From Tamarix chinensis (Eukaryota; Streptophyta; Magnoliopsida; Caryophyllales; Tamaricaceae): a stretch of 64,000 nucleotides of DNA. Location of the stretch: contig CM060181.1 of the NCBI GenBank assembly GCA_030549775.1, positions 49,420,218-49,484,217 of the forward strand, given 5' to 3'. This document shows positions 22,081 through 35,051 of this stretch, piece after piece. The notes beneath the pieces are model-generated. The model had not been told where the DNA came from. It did no database searches and was given only the letters and a program-made list of their open reading frames with translations. A program made the position numbers and the translations under genes. Position 1 is the first letter of the stretch. Every line of letters starts with the position of its first letter.

Positions 22081-22769
22081 AGTAACTCATATCAAAAATT
22101 TCATTGTGATAATAGAGTTTCATAATAAGACCCAAGTAACACTAAATAGTAAGATAATGGTATTTGAAAATTAGTAATATCATGAGAACAAACCCTAAAT
22201 TAAAATTGGATGAGATAATGATGGCCTTAATGATTCCTCTATGTTATCTTGGATAACCGTATGAATAAGAAATACCTAATGATATCAGAACAATTGAAAG
22301 TAAATAAGTATTTGATCGTTGTGTTTTTCGTGATCACCTTAATTAAGATACTAATAATTAAAGTGAAAGGCCATGAAATCGAGAATGGTGACTCTTTAGA
22401 GGTCGTTACCCTAAAGACGTGGTTTAGCCCACGGTTATTCTGGTATTTTGTGGTGTGCCTTTATGCCCCAGCTAAGCCCTACATCTTACTCTATCTAACT
22501 CTACGGACCTATTTAGGAGGTATGTATACTTATGGATTAGGTGTCCTTGTTGGTAGGGTATTGAATAGCTATATGCACTAGTACAACTAGGGTACCTTTG
22601 CATCCCTGGATTGATGGTTGAAGGGTATTGTGTAGCTTGTATGCATCGGTACGATCGGTGTACCTTTGTGTCCTAGGATCTTGAACTCCCCTCCGAGGCA
22701 AATAAATAGGATTATTTTGATGATTAAAAAGGAAAAACACTAATTGTGAAAGTGAAAGACTTATAAGTC

Positions 22770-22912
22770 AGGGCCAGACTGGTCCATCGACAAATAATAG
22801 TAGCCAGGAATGTTTTGCCTTGGAGACCAGTCCACAGGCGAATAATAGTGATCAAGAGGATTATGCCTTGTATGTATTCTGGTCCACCGGCTATAATAGT
22901 GGGATTCCCGCA

Positions 22913-22947
<35 letters not shown>

Positions 22948-23160
22948 TCATGGAAAATACTAATCACTTATAGTGGAACACCATATAAGTCGAGGCCAGA
23001 CTGGTCTACCGATGAATAATAGTGGCTAGGAGCATTCTACCCTAGAGATCGGTCCACCGACAATAATAGTGCTCAAGAGCATTTTGTCCTGTATGTATTT
23101 TGGTCCACCGTCTATAATAGTAGGGTTCCCGCACTCACATGGATATATAAAATCCGAGAG
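22770..23160. repeat. Two diverged copies of a GGTCCACCG...ATAATAGTGG module
   Basis: A unit of about 200 bp containing GGCCAGACTGGTC, GTCCACCGGCTATAATAGTG and GATTCCCGCACTCA occurs at 22770-22925 and again, diverged, at 22990-23145. A (TA)n tract at 22916-22943 lies between them. The complement CCACTATTATAGCCGGTGGA appears in copy 4 at 51771-52188. Confidence 0.7.
22916..22943. repeat. (TA)n microsatellite
   Basis: About fourteen TA units between the two diverged module copies. Confidence 0.95.
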
Positions 23161-23364
23161 GTGATTGAATAATGATGGACTGATGGCTTAAGGCCCAAAA
23201 GTATTGATTGTACATTTTGACCTATTAATATTTGATGGACTTGTTAAGTATGTGAATGTTGTGTATGCATCTCTCATTATATATGTATATAGTTTTTTTA
23301 TCATGTGTTGTATTGTGGGCCTACTTTTTAATATGTTTTAAAGGGTTACTCAGTACCATAGTAC

Positions 23365-23480
23365 TAGGGCTGTAAATAAGTTGAGCCAGTTCGGTATTCG
23401 GCTCGGCTCGGCTGTTTAAAAGCTCGGTTCACCTCATTTGTTTAGTTGAATGAGCCGAGCTCGAACCTCATTTTTAGGGG
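23365..23480 (+). mobile_element. hAT-type terminus, one end only
   Basis: It starts TAGGGCTGTAAATAAG, followed by repeated GGCTCGGCTCGGCTG, AGCTCGG and GAGCCGAGCTCGAA motifs. This is the same terminus type as 45534. No matching opposite end was found within the next 2 kb. It interrupts long-LTR copy 1. Confidence 0.55.
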
Positions 23481-24329
23481 CATGGTTGGCATGACTCTTG
23501 GTTTTATGGTCTTTCTATGAGCTTTTGATGTTCTAAAATTTATTTAAGTATGATAATATATATATTTTAACGTATCTATGTTAGTGTGTGAATTTAGTTG
23601 AAAAAGATATAAAAATGAACATTGTATCTTATATTTTCGCCATAGTCTAGGGGTAATTGGTCCCTTTTATCCATTTATATTAAGTTTTGATAATTTATAT
23701 TATTCATCTTAATTTTTAGGTAAAATTTTATATATAACATGTTTGTATATAGAGTGGTTTAAGATTAGTGAGGAAAGTTTTAGAATTTTATAGGGTGTTC
23801 ATGGATATTTTTGTCCTTTTATATGATATATATAATTTTTGAAGAAAAACGAAGGTAAAAAATGAATCTATTTAAGAGTGTGTGTGTGTGTGTGTATTAT
23901 AATGAAAAATGGATAATTAAATATTTGAGGGTATTTGGGCCATTTTGTAGTATTATAGAAAATTTCAAAATAGTTAACATTAAAAATTAATTATTGTAAG
24001 GTATTATGACCATTATTTAGTTTTATGTGAAAAGGAAATATTTTGGTACTTTAAAGTGCTAAAAAGGGTTATTTTAACCCTAGGGGTAAATATTTCTAAG
24101 TCTTGAATAATTGGACATAAGTGGTTTTGAATTCACATAGACATAAGTGTTGACTTTTTGCAATTGGCTATTGACTTTTCAAAAGTTGAATTTTCTTAAG
24201 CATTGAATATAAAGAAAAGTGTTAGAAAATTCTAAGTATTAAGTAAACTAAAGCATTGAATTGTCTTTCATGGTTAAGTAAATAACATGATGCCCAAACC
24301 CCTATCGATCAAGATGGCGACTAATTTAA
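23481..24329. other. AT-rich DNA, no gene recognised
   Basis: It contains a (GT)n run near 23879-23896 and nothing recognisably coding. CCATAGTCTAGGGGTAATTG near 23640 resembles the flank and start of the hAT termini at 23365 and 45534. The right-hand end of long-LTR copy 1 was looked for here and not found. Confidence 0.3.
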
Positions 24330-24900
24330 GATAATATAGTAAGACGAATGGCATGAAAATTTGCTTGTAAACTTATAAAAAGGTGGCCTTAGTTTGTTAG
24401 ATCAATAATGGAGGAAAATTGTTGCTATGGGTTGGCTTCTTTGGAATATAAATTTGAAATGGATGTTTTATGGGTGGAATGGGTCCATATTTACTTCCCA
24501 AATAGAATTTTTTTTGGGAATTTCTAGGTAAAACTACTATATCCTGGTGTTTACAAAGACGATTGCAAATTAAACCTCATTTTGCACACATAATTGATTT
24601 TAATAATAGATAAGAGATATCTCAAACACGAGACTATAGTATAGCAAAGTTATATAATATATTGAGACCTAAAGGAGAAAATTTAGATGGAGGAGAGTAG
24701 TTTGGAATCTAATTTCCATACCAAGACAACATATCCATTAATGGCTTAATATTTATTAGAGTTGTTTACAAATGACCAAATGAATAAAATGGTGGTGTTC
24801 TCTTATCAATTGCGTATTTTGTGTAACATTAGGAAGAAAATGGTAAACCATTTATACATTGAGTGTTCTTATTTTATCCTACTATAGGATATGATTTTGA
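24330..24900 (+). pseudogene. LINE 3' fragment (C-terminal region with zf-RVT motif)
   Basis: The frame near 24450 reads DVLWVEWVHIYFPN, like the WVKWVHSYYL stretch after the RT of plant L1-type LINEs. Near 24805-24880, INCVFC and then MVNHLYIECSYF match the zinc-binding zf-RVT tail (C..C...H....C). Everything between is broken by stops. It lies upstream of, not downstream of, the RT fragment at 25810, so the two pieces come from different insertions or a rearrangement. Confidence 0.55.
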
Positions 24901-25130
24901 TAGGTCTCGGATACACACATCGAGCTACTACACTAAGTGTTGTGATTAATTATATGTAAAGGAGAGGAAGAAGTTCATGGATAACACGTACTCTACATTA
25001 TTTACTATTATTGATAGTTAATAAAATGACTAGTCATTGGCAAAGCTTAACACATGGAAAATATCATGCCAAGGTAATGAGTCATGTAAATACACTAGGT
25101 AGCTCGCTTTGATGTGTGTTTAGCTGAGAG

Positions 25131-25616
25131 TAGGGATGGTAATTAGACGGATTTTACCCAAAACCTGACAGATTTTATCCATTAGATGTATAAAATGATA
25201 TGGATATGGAGGAAGGTGAGAAATATCCATCGGGTTTGGGAATGGATATGGGTAAGAGATCCTCAAATCCATACCCATACCTGCATCCATTTACTCAATA
25301 TAAAATTACATTTTTACCCTCATATATATAACCTTAAGTATATTTTCAAAGTCTAAAAGTGAATATATAATTAAATTTTAACAATCTAAGTATATGATTC
25401 TAACATTAAATGATTTTTACTTTAAACTTAATGGGTTTTGCTCGAAACCCAATGGATTTTATCCGATGGATATGTAAATGGATATGGATATAGATATAAA
25501 GGATGAAAAAAAATTACCCATTAGGTTTGGATACGGATATCGGTATAGGTTTTTTTATCGAGTTAGGATAACTGATAGGGGATACCCAATCCGTACCCGA
25601 TCTGTTTCCATCCCTA
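25131..25616. mobile_element. 486-bp non-autonomous hAT element (MITE) with 8-bp target duplication
   Basis: The terminal inverted repeats are TAGGGATGGTAATTAGACGG and, complemented from the right end, TAGGGATGGAAACAGATCGG. The flanking 8 bp GCTGAGAG is identical at 25123-25130 and 25617-25624. Subterminal GGATATGG/CCATACCC motifs repeat in both halves. It has no coding capacity. The perfect duplication suggests a fairly young insertion. Confidence 0.92.
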
Positions 25617-25809
25617 GCTGAGAGTGATGATAGTTTGTACTCATCACATTGCATTTTGGAAGTAATAGTATGTTTAGTTACTTACTAAAAAAATTATCAT
25701 AAGTGAAATGTTAAGTGATAATGGTGGCATGTTGTTATCATAAATGTTATGTGTAACCTTGTATTATATGTTGACTATAATTCTTTAATAAAATATTGAC
25801 ATTGCTACA

Positions 25810-26660
25810 CTATGTTATCTAAAGATTTCACTAAGATTATTACTTCTAGACTTTAACATATCCTATCAAATTTGATTGATCTTTCACAGTCAACCTTCAT
25901 TAAAGGGAGGTTAATTGGTGAAAACATTGTATTGGCTCATGTATTGGTGATACTTTATGGAAGGAAAAACACCTCCCCTAGACACATGATGAAATTTGAT
26001 CTTCATAAAGCAAATGACTCAGTCTAATGGGAGTTCCTTGAAAAGGTGATATTTGTATTTTATTTCCCACCTCATATATTAAAAGTGATCATGGTGTGAA
26101 ATATTCCATTGTACTTAATGGTAATGTGTTGGAGACTGTTAAAGGGAAGAGGGGATTGTGACAAGGACATCCCCTCTCCTCTTACTAATTCGTCAGTGTA
26201 ATGGAATACCTTGCTCAAATGATGAAAACTCTCAAGAGAGAGTGGTGTAAAAAGTTGAAATTTGTGAAAATTTCATTTGCAGATAACATGATATTGTTTT
26301 GTCATGGTGGCATCCACTCAATTCAAAAACTCAAGGCTAAGTTTCAACTCTTCCCAAACCTTTTGAGGTTAACTATGAGTCCACAAAAAAGTTATGTGTT
26401 CTTTGGATATATTTTACAACAAGTGCGGGATGATATACTGTAATATCTAAAATTCTTCCTAGGGTCTATACCTTTTAATTACTTTAGAGTCCTAGTGGCC
26501 GACACAAATTTTAATTCTCACCATAGGACCATTCTTATTGATAGGTTGTCGCATCATATGAACCACTAGGATATGAAGATGCCTTTTTATGGGGGGAAAA
26601 TCTAGCTTTTGATTTAGTCATCTTTGCCCTCCAATTGTATTAGAGTTAGATCATCCTACT
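25810..26660 (+). pseudogene. LINE (L1-type) reverse transcriptase fragment
   Basis: Ordered RT motifs in shifting frames: QSTFIKGRLIGENIVLAHVL (25890-25950), RKNTSPRHMMKFDLHKANDS (25965-26020), KGRGDC.KDIPSPL (26145-26180), then in one frame FADNMILFCHGGIHSIQKLK (26275-26335) with the catalytic FADD box changed to FADN, and LTMSPQKSYVFFG (26370-26405). ILIDRLSHHM-like residues follow near 26530. Stops and the D-to-N change make it inactive. A run of nine A at 26662 may be the poly(A) tail of the fragment. Confidence 0.75.
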
Positions 26661-26727
26661 ACAAAAAAAAAGATTTTATCCTACCTCATCTCTACTTGTC
26701 GTAACTTCCTTTGTACTTGTATCTCAT

Positions 26728-29700
26728 TGTAACATTCCCATTTTTTACTACCAAAAATTTTTGTTTGAAATAATGAAGAAGTAGAAAATACTATACATAC
26801 TTAGGAAAAATAGGGTCTTACCGGTGTACATAATACAGGATAAACGTCTTCCGCCTATCCTATATTTGATACAAGTCTAAACCAAACCATCCAATTTAAA
26901 ATAGAGTGTGAGAATTTAAATTACATAAATATTTAAAAGATTGTTTACATCAAGAACCTTGATGGTCCCTGACCAAGCCAAATACAAAAAGAATGATAGG
27001 TTAAGAATACAAGGCCATATTAAAACAAGATTAAGGCGTGACCCCAAATCCATGGTCCATCACGGATCGCACAAAATCCTCCCAATATCCATACTTTAAA
27101 GCCCCAAACCCAAGATGAGATAGGCTCACTACTAGCCATCCCCAAAAATTTACACATGACCCTCTACTTATGGGAATGAGCAAGTGACTAAACAAAAGGG
27201 CACATCTGTACGCTACATATTGAGTAAGCCAAGTTGCCTCCTCAATAGAAATCACAAGTATACAAGATTCTATCATACCATGAATAGCATATTTATTATG
27301 CATCATACTAATGCCATATACGTAAAGGTAGTAATGAATCATATATAGAATCAAGCACAACTCAGGCAACTCAGAATGTATCATGCTTATCTTAATAGTA
27401 TAATAACATAGATAATCACACATGTACTAGGCAGATTAATTCAGAAAACCAATAGGGCTTATTTTTCAACTTTCTCAATCAATTAGATTATAACATTTCT
27501 TATCCACATCTTGATAAAGGCCAAAATCCATCCAATCCTTCCAATTATTAACTAGTTAGTCATTTAAGCCATTACCCAAGTGTTCATTCCATATTTTATC
27601 CTTTTTTCTCATCCAAACCATTGTTCCCATCATTATTCAATTATTTATCATCCACTTATTCATCAACTAAATTTTATCATCGAGGGATGGACTTTACACC
27701 ACCCTATGGTCTCTTATACTATAGAAGCCTATCCAAATCAATGGACATAAGCCTAGACTGAAACCAACTAATATGGACATAAGTTTAAGCCAAAGCCAAC
27801 CACATAGGTAGTCAGATCCTTTAGTATCAATACCCCCTAGTATATCATCAATGTCTAGAGTAGTTAAGGCACCGAGATCTCTAGGATCCCACCTGAAGTC
27901 AAAGTTTGAAGGAACCTATAAATGCTCAAAGGTAAACTAACCCTCGATACCTAATTGAGGATCGGGTAACCCAGATCCATACACAACACGATTTACTTTC
28001 GCTTTACATGATTAGTACATTATTTTTAAGGTTAATTAATCACACAAGACCCATATAACGAGTAACAAAGGCATTCACATGTTTCTTTCATGTTAATCTT
28101 TTTCATTTACCAACTATGTATGGGGTTTCCATTTATGCTTGTCTAACATCATTTATGCCCATTAGATCATTTCATTCAAGAGCATGTTATGTTTCATTTC
28201 TCTTTTTCTGAAACCATCACATTTCATATATGGTACACCCATTTAGCCTTTACTCTACATATTGAGTATGCCATAAATTATGGTCCATTTAATCCATTCA
28301 TTGGGTCATTATTCCATGATAAAATCATTATTTTATCCCTTTAGTAATCAAAGGATAATAAAATGTACAGACTCAAAACATAACCAAATCAAAAGGAACC
28401 AAATCACACAAACCAGCTGAACTCAAAACCCTACACACCAAATGATCATTTACACATAAATCCTAACATTCACTTCTAGAATAACCTGCACACATTCTCA
28501 TGTATAATCAATAACAATTAAGGCACTTCTTACATGTTTATGAAAATAACATCATAACACACCCTAATTTACCAATTTACCCTTACACCATACATACTCA
28601 TTATGATACACTCCAATTTACCAGAATACTCCTAGGCCTTATAATGTTTATGATCATGCTTGAACAGGTGATACTAAGGCCATAAACCCCTATTATATCA
28701 TTTAACATCACTTGTTACTTATTATGAAGGCTCATTAGACCAATTTCCATATTACATGCAAAATTACCAAATTACCCATTTTTACTTACAAAATTACTAA
28801 AATACCCTTTTTACTTGTAAAATTACCAAAATAACTTTCTTACATGTCAAATTACTAAAATACCCTTCTTACATGTTAAATTACTAAAATGTCATTCTTA
28901 CTTGCCAATTTACTAAAATTCCCTTCTTACTTGTCAAATTACTAAAATGTCTTTCTTACTTACAAAATTACCAAAATACTCTTCTTACTTTCCAAATTAC
29001 TAAAATTCCCTTCTTACTTGTCAAATTACTAAAATGTCATTCTTACTTGAAAAATTACCAAAATATTCTTCTTACTTGTAAAATTATAAAAATACCCTTC
29101 TTAATTGTAAAATTACCAAAATACTCTTCTTGCTCATAAAATTACTAAAATAACCTTCTTAATTACCAAAATTACTAAAATACCCTCAAGTCATTTAATG
29201 TTAATAATCATACCCCACATATATTATTAATACTACAAAACCCTTACTATTATTATTAGCTTTTATTATTACCTATCATGCATATTTATATAAGCAACCT
29301 CCATTTTACATGAAAAATTATTAAAATACCCCTTGCACATAAAATATTAATATCCATGCCCAACATGCATGATTTAACACCACTAAACACTTATTATTAT
29401 TCTTAACATACATTATCACCTACCATGCACATTTATTTAGGTTACTCCCATTTAACATGTAAAATTACTAAAATATCCCTAGAACACAAAATGACATTTT
29501 TTATGATAGAACGTGTATTTTTAATGCTACAAACTCCTATCATCAATTTCAACATCACACAATACTTAGCATGCATTTTTGTTAAGATAAACAACACCAT
29601 ACCTTAAAATTACCAAATTATCCCTATGTCATAAATATTGATATTCCTACTAACACTTATAATTATACTCCATCAAACTACCATATCCTTTTTCTTTTTC

Positions 29701-31767
29701 TTTTTTTTTGCATCAAATATAACACGTTAGACATCTCATTTAGGTTTAAACATTATGATGTGTCCATATAACCAAATTACCCCTAGGGCTCACATTAGTA
29801 TTATTTCTACTAAAAGTGAATATTTTTACTTAGCATAGTATGCGTACGTACATAACATCCATTATGAACATCAACCCCCTTTTCTTAGTCATCCTTTTTC
29901 ACATATTACACCATATAGAAGATAATCAAGGGTTAGATAATAACACATCATACTCACATAAAACACATATCAAAAACCATAATGTGCTAACATACGATAA
30001 TCCATACATTTTAGTGGAGTATAATGTTTACTTCATTTCCGATGAAAATCAAACTTTAACCATATCTCGGTTTAAAAGCTTAAACTTTGATTAGTAAAAA
30101 CTATACCTAAAAATAATGTCACAAGCAAAATATTATTAGTAGATAAGTAAAAGAATAATTTTTTTTATTATAAATGCTTATTAAATACATATTATTACTA
30201 AAATATACAATACCACAATATTAGATAAATAATTAAGATTTATGCAGCACAACTCACAGTGCATGGGCAACGTGAGTATGCATGCACAAAGGAATGGGAT
30301 GGGAGGGAAAAATTGGACGAAGGGGGAGAAGGATCTCGGGTAAGGTGATAGAGGAGAGTTGGCCTAGTTGTTAGGTGTAGGAGGGATGGCAGGGTGTAGG
30401 TGGTGGTTGGGGGTTCTAGTGTGGCGGCGGAGACGGTGGCAGTAGATGCAATAAGGAGGGTGCAGAGAAGAGAGGGAGAAGAGGAAGAAAGGAAAAGGAA
30501 GAGAATAAAAAGAGGGGTTGTAAAGGGAGTTCGGGCAAGGTGAGGCAGGTGGGTGTTGGGGTGGTGTTAGGTGGTTGAGGGGAGGCTTTGACGATGGCAG
30601 AAAAGGGGAGAAGGGCAGCATAAGGTGGCGGTGTAGGGAAGGGATCGAGAGGAGAAGAATATAAAAGTGAGGGGGAGTTGGCTGTAGGTGGCGTGTGGTG
30701 GTGCAGGGAGGAAGTACGGGTAGGAGAGCTGGTGGGTGGCCAAGTGGGTAGTGAAGATGGAAAGGAGGGGCAATGCAATAAAAATAGGGGAGAAAGTGGG
30801 AGAGAAAGAAAGGGATAATTAGGCATGAGGGAAGAGTGCGTGAGGGAGAGAAATGAGGAAGAGGAGAAGAAGAGGAGGAGAAGAAAAAGAAGAGGAGAAG
30901 ATTGGGGTGGCCGGTGCAGGGGGAGGATTGCAGGCGGCTATGGAAGGGGGTGGCATGGAGAGGAAGAAGAGGGAAAGAAAAGGGGCACACGGGGAAGGAT
31001 GTAGGGGGCAATATGTGGCCTAAAATGGAAAGGAAAAGGATGGGTGGAGAGGTTATAGGCTGTGGTTGAAGGTGCATGAGGGAGGGAGTTGCAGAGAGTA
31101 TGCGAGGTGCTGGTAGGGGGTATGTTTGGCTCAGACATCGCACGGGAGAAGAATGAAGGGAGAAGAGAAAGTAGAAGGGAGATCAAATGGGCTAGAAAGG
31201 AAAAAATGGGCTACATGCTGGCCCACGCGAGGACAAAAAAGAAATAAGAGAAGGGAGGTGGGCTAACCCAATGGAGAAGAAAGGAAGGAATGAACGAAAA
31301 AGAAAGGGTAGGGGGAGGGGGTTTTAGGCTAGCCTAGCGGAGAAGGAGGAAGAAAAAGAGGAAGGGGGTTGGGTTGGCCCAAAGAAAAAGAAGAAAGGAA
31401 AAAAGAAGAAAAGGAAAAAGGAGGAAAAGGAAGGAAAAAGAAAAAGAAAGGGGAGAAATAAAAATAAAATTATTTTTAGAGTTAGGATTAAAATTTAGGC
31501 TAATGGAAAAATTATTAAATTAATTTATCTAAAATTTAAGGTATTATTTAAGAAAATAATTTTGGTAAAATTAAGGGTTTGGGGTTTATTTAAATAAAAA
31601 GAGTATGATAAAAATAATAAAATATTTATATTAATTTATTAAATGCTACTATATACTTTTATAAATTAAAAGTCCATAAAATAATTAAATTAATAATTTA
31701 AGATTAAATTATTCCAATAATAGGTTAAATATAAAATTTTATATTTTAAAAATGTTGGGATATTACA
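26728..31767 (-). mobile_element. Long-LTR family copy 2 (opposite orientation)
   Basis: In the minus orientation it starts TGTAATATCCCAACATTTTT (complement of 31748-31767) and ends AATGGGAATGTTACA (complement of 26728-26742). Its order mirrors copy 1: AT-rich leader with TTTAAATAAACCCC-type sequence (31460-31750), pyrimidine tract (purine-rich on the plus strand, about 30290-31450), AT-rich middle, minisatellite (28740-29190) and end. Flanks CTCAT and TCCTC do not form a convincing target duplication. It has no gag or pol. The 259-residue ORF at 30364-31143 is a low-complexity translation of the pyrimidine tract. Confidence 0.65.
28740..29190. repeat. Minisatellite around CTTACTTGTAAAATTACCAAAATACCCTT
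   Basis: About fifteen degenerate units of about 29 bp, each reading roughly CTTCTTACTTGTAAAATTAC and AAAATACC. This is the complement-strand counterpart of the GGTAATTTT array in copy 1; looser copies continue to about 29620. Confidence 0.85.
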
Positions 31768-34389
31768 TCCTCCCTCTTTCTTTTTTTATCTTTTTCTTTT
31801 CTCTTCTCTTTGTGTCATTCTTAAGCCTCCTCTCTCTTTTTTCTTTCTTTCTTTTCTCTTCTTTGTACCTTCTCTCGTGCCGCCATATCTTCCTCTCTCT
31901 TCTTATGTGGCTATTTGCTTTTTCTTCTTTCTTGTGTGGCCCTACTCTATCATTTTTCCTACTCCCTTTTTCTCTCTCCTCTGCTATATCTCCAATTTTT
32001 TTTCTCTTTTTCCTTTAGTGCCGGCCCATGCATACATGTACATATGTTTGTAAATCCTCTTTTGTTTCTAGTTATAGGTTATAGTACCTCGGATGGAATA
32101 AAGATTTGCATTTCCCTTTTTCTTTTACTTTTAGCTGGGCTTACAAAACAAAAATAAGAAAAATAATTAATGACCTCATAAATTAAGCTTGGTAATTCTT
32201 TAACATATGAGATACTCTTAGTTAAAACTCAAGGTTAAATTTTGACCTATATAAGTTTAGATTAAGGAAAAAATACTAGTAATAGAAGTTGTAGATCCTA
32301 GTTTTATATATCTATAGCAATTTGAATTTCTTTAATTTGATTTTATTCGTGAAAGTTATGGTCAAAATACGATATGTTATCATATATTATGCGAAACCCA
32401 TTATTTTAACTCAAATAATTAAATATATGATATTATTATCACTTAGGGGAAAATATTAGAAATAGCCTTGCATATTATTTAAATAAATGATCAAAAGATA
32501 AAATAAAAGGATATAAAAATGTAAAAATATGTGCTCATCAAAGATAGCTAGGTAAATAATGTAAATATTTTTTCTAGAGATGTCTTTGAGTTAGTAAACT
32601 CACAAACTTAAAGAGAGATTATCAATAAAAATATGTGTAAGGTTCAAAATCTAGAAGGGAAAAACTTTTTGGTAGTCTTGGGTTAGCTTGAACTACTATA
32701 AATTTAGTATGTAATTTTATTTTATTTTTGTCCAATTTAGATCCAACGGACTTATTCATACCTCTTTAGTGTGTTTTTTTTGGCCAATTCCACTAGGAAG
32801 GAACTTGATTCACTTCCATAATTCAAGCATCTCAAAAGCACATCTATCATTAACTACATGCCACCAAACCTATCAAGGATCAAACATAACAAGCATCAAC
32901 CACATTCTATCCCTCAAACATCATTTTAAGTCACAATGCATACCTCAACCAACATCAAAATTTTCCATAAAACCAACCAAGGCCTAACATGTTCTTAGGG
33001 TCATTTTGTCCATTTAATCTAAATCAACCCATAAATATAAAAGGATACATGACAAAACACCTAGGAAAATATTGTAGAGCATTTATAACATTATACAAAT
33101 AATCCCAATCCAAAATCTTGTTAGGAGGTTGATCCCCTCCATTCTTAAACATACATATCATGCCAAAACACTTATTCAGGATCTCTTGCATATAATTAGT
33201 CTTTTATTATACCTAAAATAGGGGGGACACTCATCATAAAGTACATAATTCTAACTCTACAAGTTCTAACTACTCTACCAAGAGGCCAAAGCTCCTAGAA
33301 AAGACAAAAGTTCCTAAGTTTGCAAATATTCCTCCACGGCATCATAATAAATTTTAATTTAAGAATATATAAAATACATTAGTAAAATCCTTAATTAATT
33401 AAAGAACAAAAATAGTAGAATTTGAGGGGGAAAACATGTAAAATCCCTTTGCTTGTGTAAATGAGCTTAAGGAAGGATTAGGCAAGGGTTTTCCTTACTT
33501 TCACCAAGTATTAATCCACTCTTACCTAAAGGTAAGTAGTAATAAATAAAAAATTAATTAGAATCAAAAGAGATGGAGAAAAATTAGAGCAAGATGGTCA
33601 AGATAGAAATAGAAGAATGAAAGAAAAGAGGGGGAAAGGTCATTTCAACACTTCAATAAATCTTAGAAAAGTGAGAAATATGGAATGAAGAGTAATGCCT
33701 AAAATTAAAACATAATAATATGAATATCTTTGGGTGGTGGTGTCTACGATGAGAAAGAGGGAAGATAGGAGTGTTTTCTTGCTCAATAGTTCAATAAAAA
33801 AAGAGAGGAAGTAATTGAAAGCATGATGTGATGGTGATGAGGCGAGGGTTTAATGTAAGGATAAGAGGAGGACAAGAGTTGAACATGAAGGGAATGTAAA
33901 AAACACACGGTCACTCCCTTAGTTTAGCATAAAAATAAAGGGAAGAGAAAGGAGAAAAGGAGTTACTTAGTAGGATTTTTGGCAAATTTTATTTTATTTG
34001 TTCAATAAAAATTTCTAATTGATTGTGTTAATATCTTAAAATTATGAAAATAATCATAGAACCCATAGGAAATATTATTTATCCCAAAATATAAAAATTA
34101 TAAAGTTTCATAAACTTTGGATCAAGTTTAAAAATTAAAAAGTATGCAAAGCTAATGGAACTAGTCGACTGGTTTTAGCCTACCAGTTAACTGATCTTGC
34201 TAGAACAAAAAATAAAACTTAGGTTAAATATTTGGCTAGCTTTGTCTTGAAAATTAGCTAGTTAATTTTTAAAACAATTTATTAAATTATTTTTAAATTT
34301 ATTTAACTTCAATATGTTTTCAAATGAATTTAGTTTTTAAATACATGCTACCAAGTAAGCATATATAAAGTTGTGCACAATGAGTTTGA
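31768..34389. other. Pyrimidine-rich tract and AT-rich DNA, no gene recognised
   Basis: 31768-32020 is pyrimidine-rich on the plus strand, like the tract of the long-LTR family, and may be a fragment of another copy. 32170-34389 is AT-rich with no recognisable protein. ORFs at 31752-32018, 31915-32157 and 32769-32987 are unrecognised and probably chance. Confidence 0.35.
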
Positions 34390-35051
34390 TCTACTTATCC
34401 CATGCTTTAGGAATCAAGTACAACATTCTTGAGGAGATGAATCCAAAAGAAGTATGGTAAAAGCTAGTGAAGACATACTTGTTGAAGGTATTAGTTAATA
34501 TTTTTTTCTTAAAGAAGGATCTTTTTTCACTAGAGATGGAAAAAGAAAGCAATATGAAAGATCACCTAAATGCATTCAATTGTCTAAACACTTAGTTAAA
34601 GAGTTTGAATGAATACTTTAAAGATGAGGATCATACTCTCTTGTTGTAGGCTTCTCTCCCAAAGAGGTATATTTCTATGGTGATGAACTTGCTCATTTTT
34701 TTTTAAAAAAAGGTTTTTTCTAGAAATAAATCATGTTGATTTTCCTCGAGATAGATAAATTGGATAGACAACGGGAATTACTTTAGCAAATGGGTATTGT
34801 ATTTATATATGTAGGAGGGTGATCTAATAAGAATAAGAAAAAAGACTAACATGGATATTAAGTTCTTTAATTGTAATAAGGCGACTCATATCAAAAAGAA
34901 GTGTCTAGATACTAAGAAAGACTGAAAGGATAAAGATTATGTTGGGCCTATAATAAATGAAAATAATTTTGGTGATGGTTTATTAGTGTGAGGAACATAT
35001 GCACAGAAAGAAGACTAGATATTGGATTCGAGATATTCACAACACATATGT
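34390..35051 (+). pseudogene. Ty1/copia gag and protease start, left half of a split element
   Basis: The frame reads FSLEMEKESNMKDHLNAFNC near 34530, DEDHTLLL near 34625 and LPKRYISMV, the usual copia gag block. A zinc knuckle FFNCNKATHIKKKC follows near 34860, then a protease start ILDSRYSQHI near 35015 (DSG changed). The frame breaks at 35051, where the gypsy element begins, and matching copia sequence resumes at 44053. Multiple stops show that the element is long dead. Confidence 0.7.

Larger units (their letters stand above)
18969..23364 (+). mobile_element. Long-LTR family copy 1 (truncated at the right end)
   Basis: It starts TGTAATCCCTTAAAATTT, has an AT-rich leader, a pyrimidine-rich tract (about 19290-20450), an AT-rich middle, minisatellites (21200-22080 and 22770-23160), and a TTACTCAGTA motif at 23345 shared with copy 4 (51555-51585, complement). 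It ends where a hAT terminus starts at 23365; the expected GTTACA end is missing. The left flank is the split copia RNase H. No reverse transcriptase or gag is present, so it is a solo LTR or a non-autonomous element. Long ORFs in the pyrimidine tract (19406-19723, 19636-20112) are low-complexity Pro/Ser/Leu translations and are not genes. Confidence 0.65.

Noticed and set aside
30364..31143. 259-codon ORF on the minus strand, the longest in the window
   Set aside because: It is a translation of a pyrimidine-rich tract (Pro, Ser, Leu, His, Phe) inside long-LTR copy 2. Other frames of the same tract are open too, as expected from the composition.
26728..31767. A target-site duplication for long-LTR copy 2
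   Set aside because: The flanks CTCAT and TCCTC do not match well enough to call.
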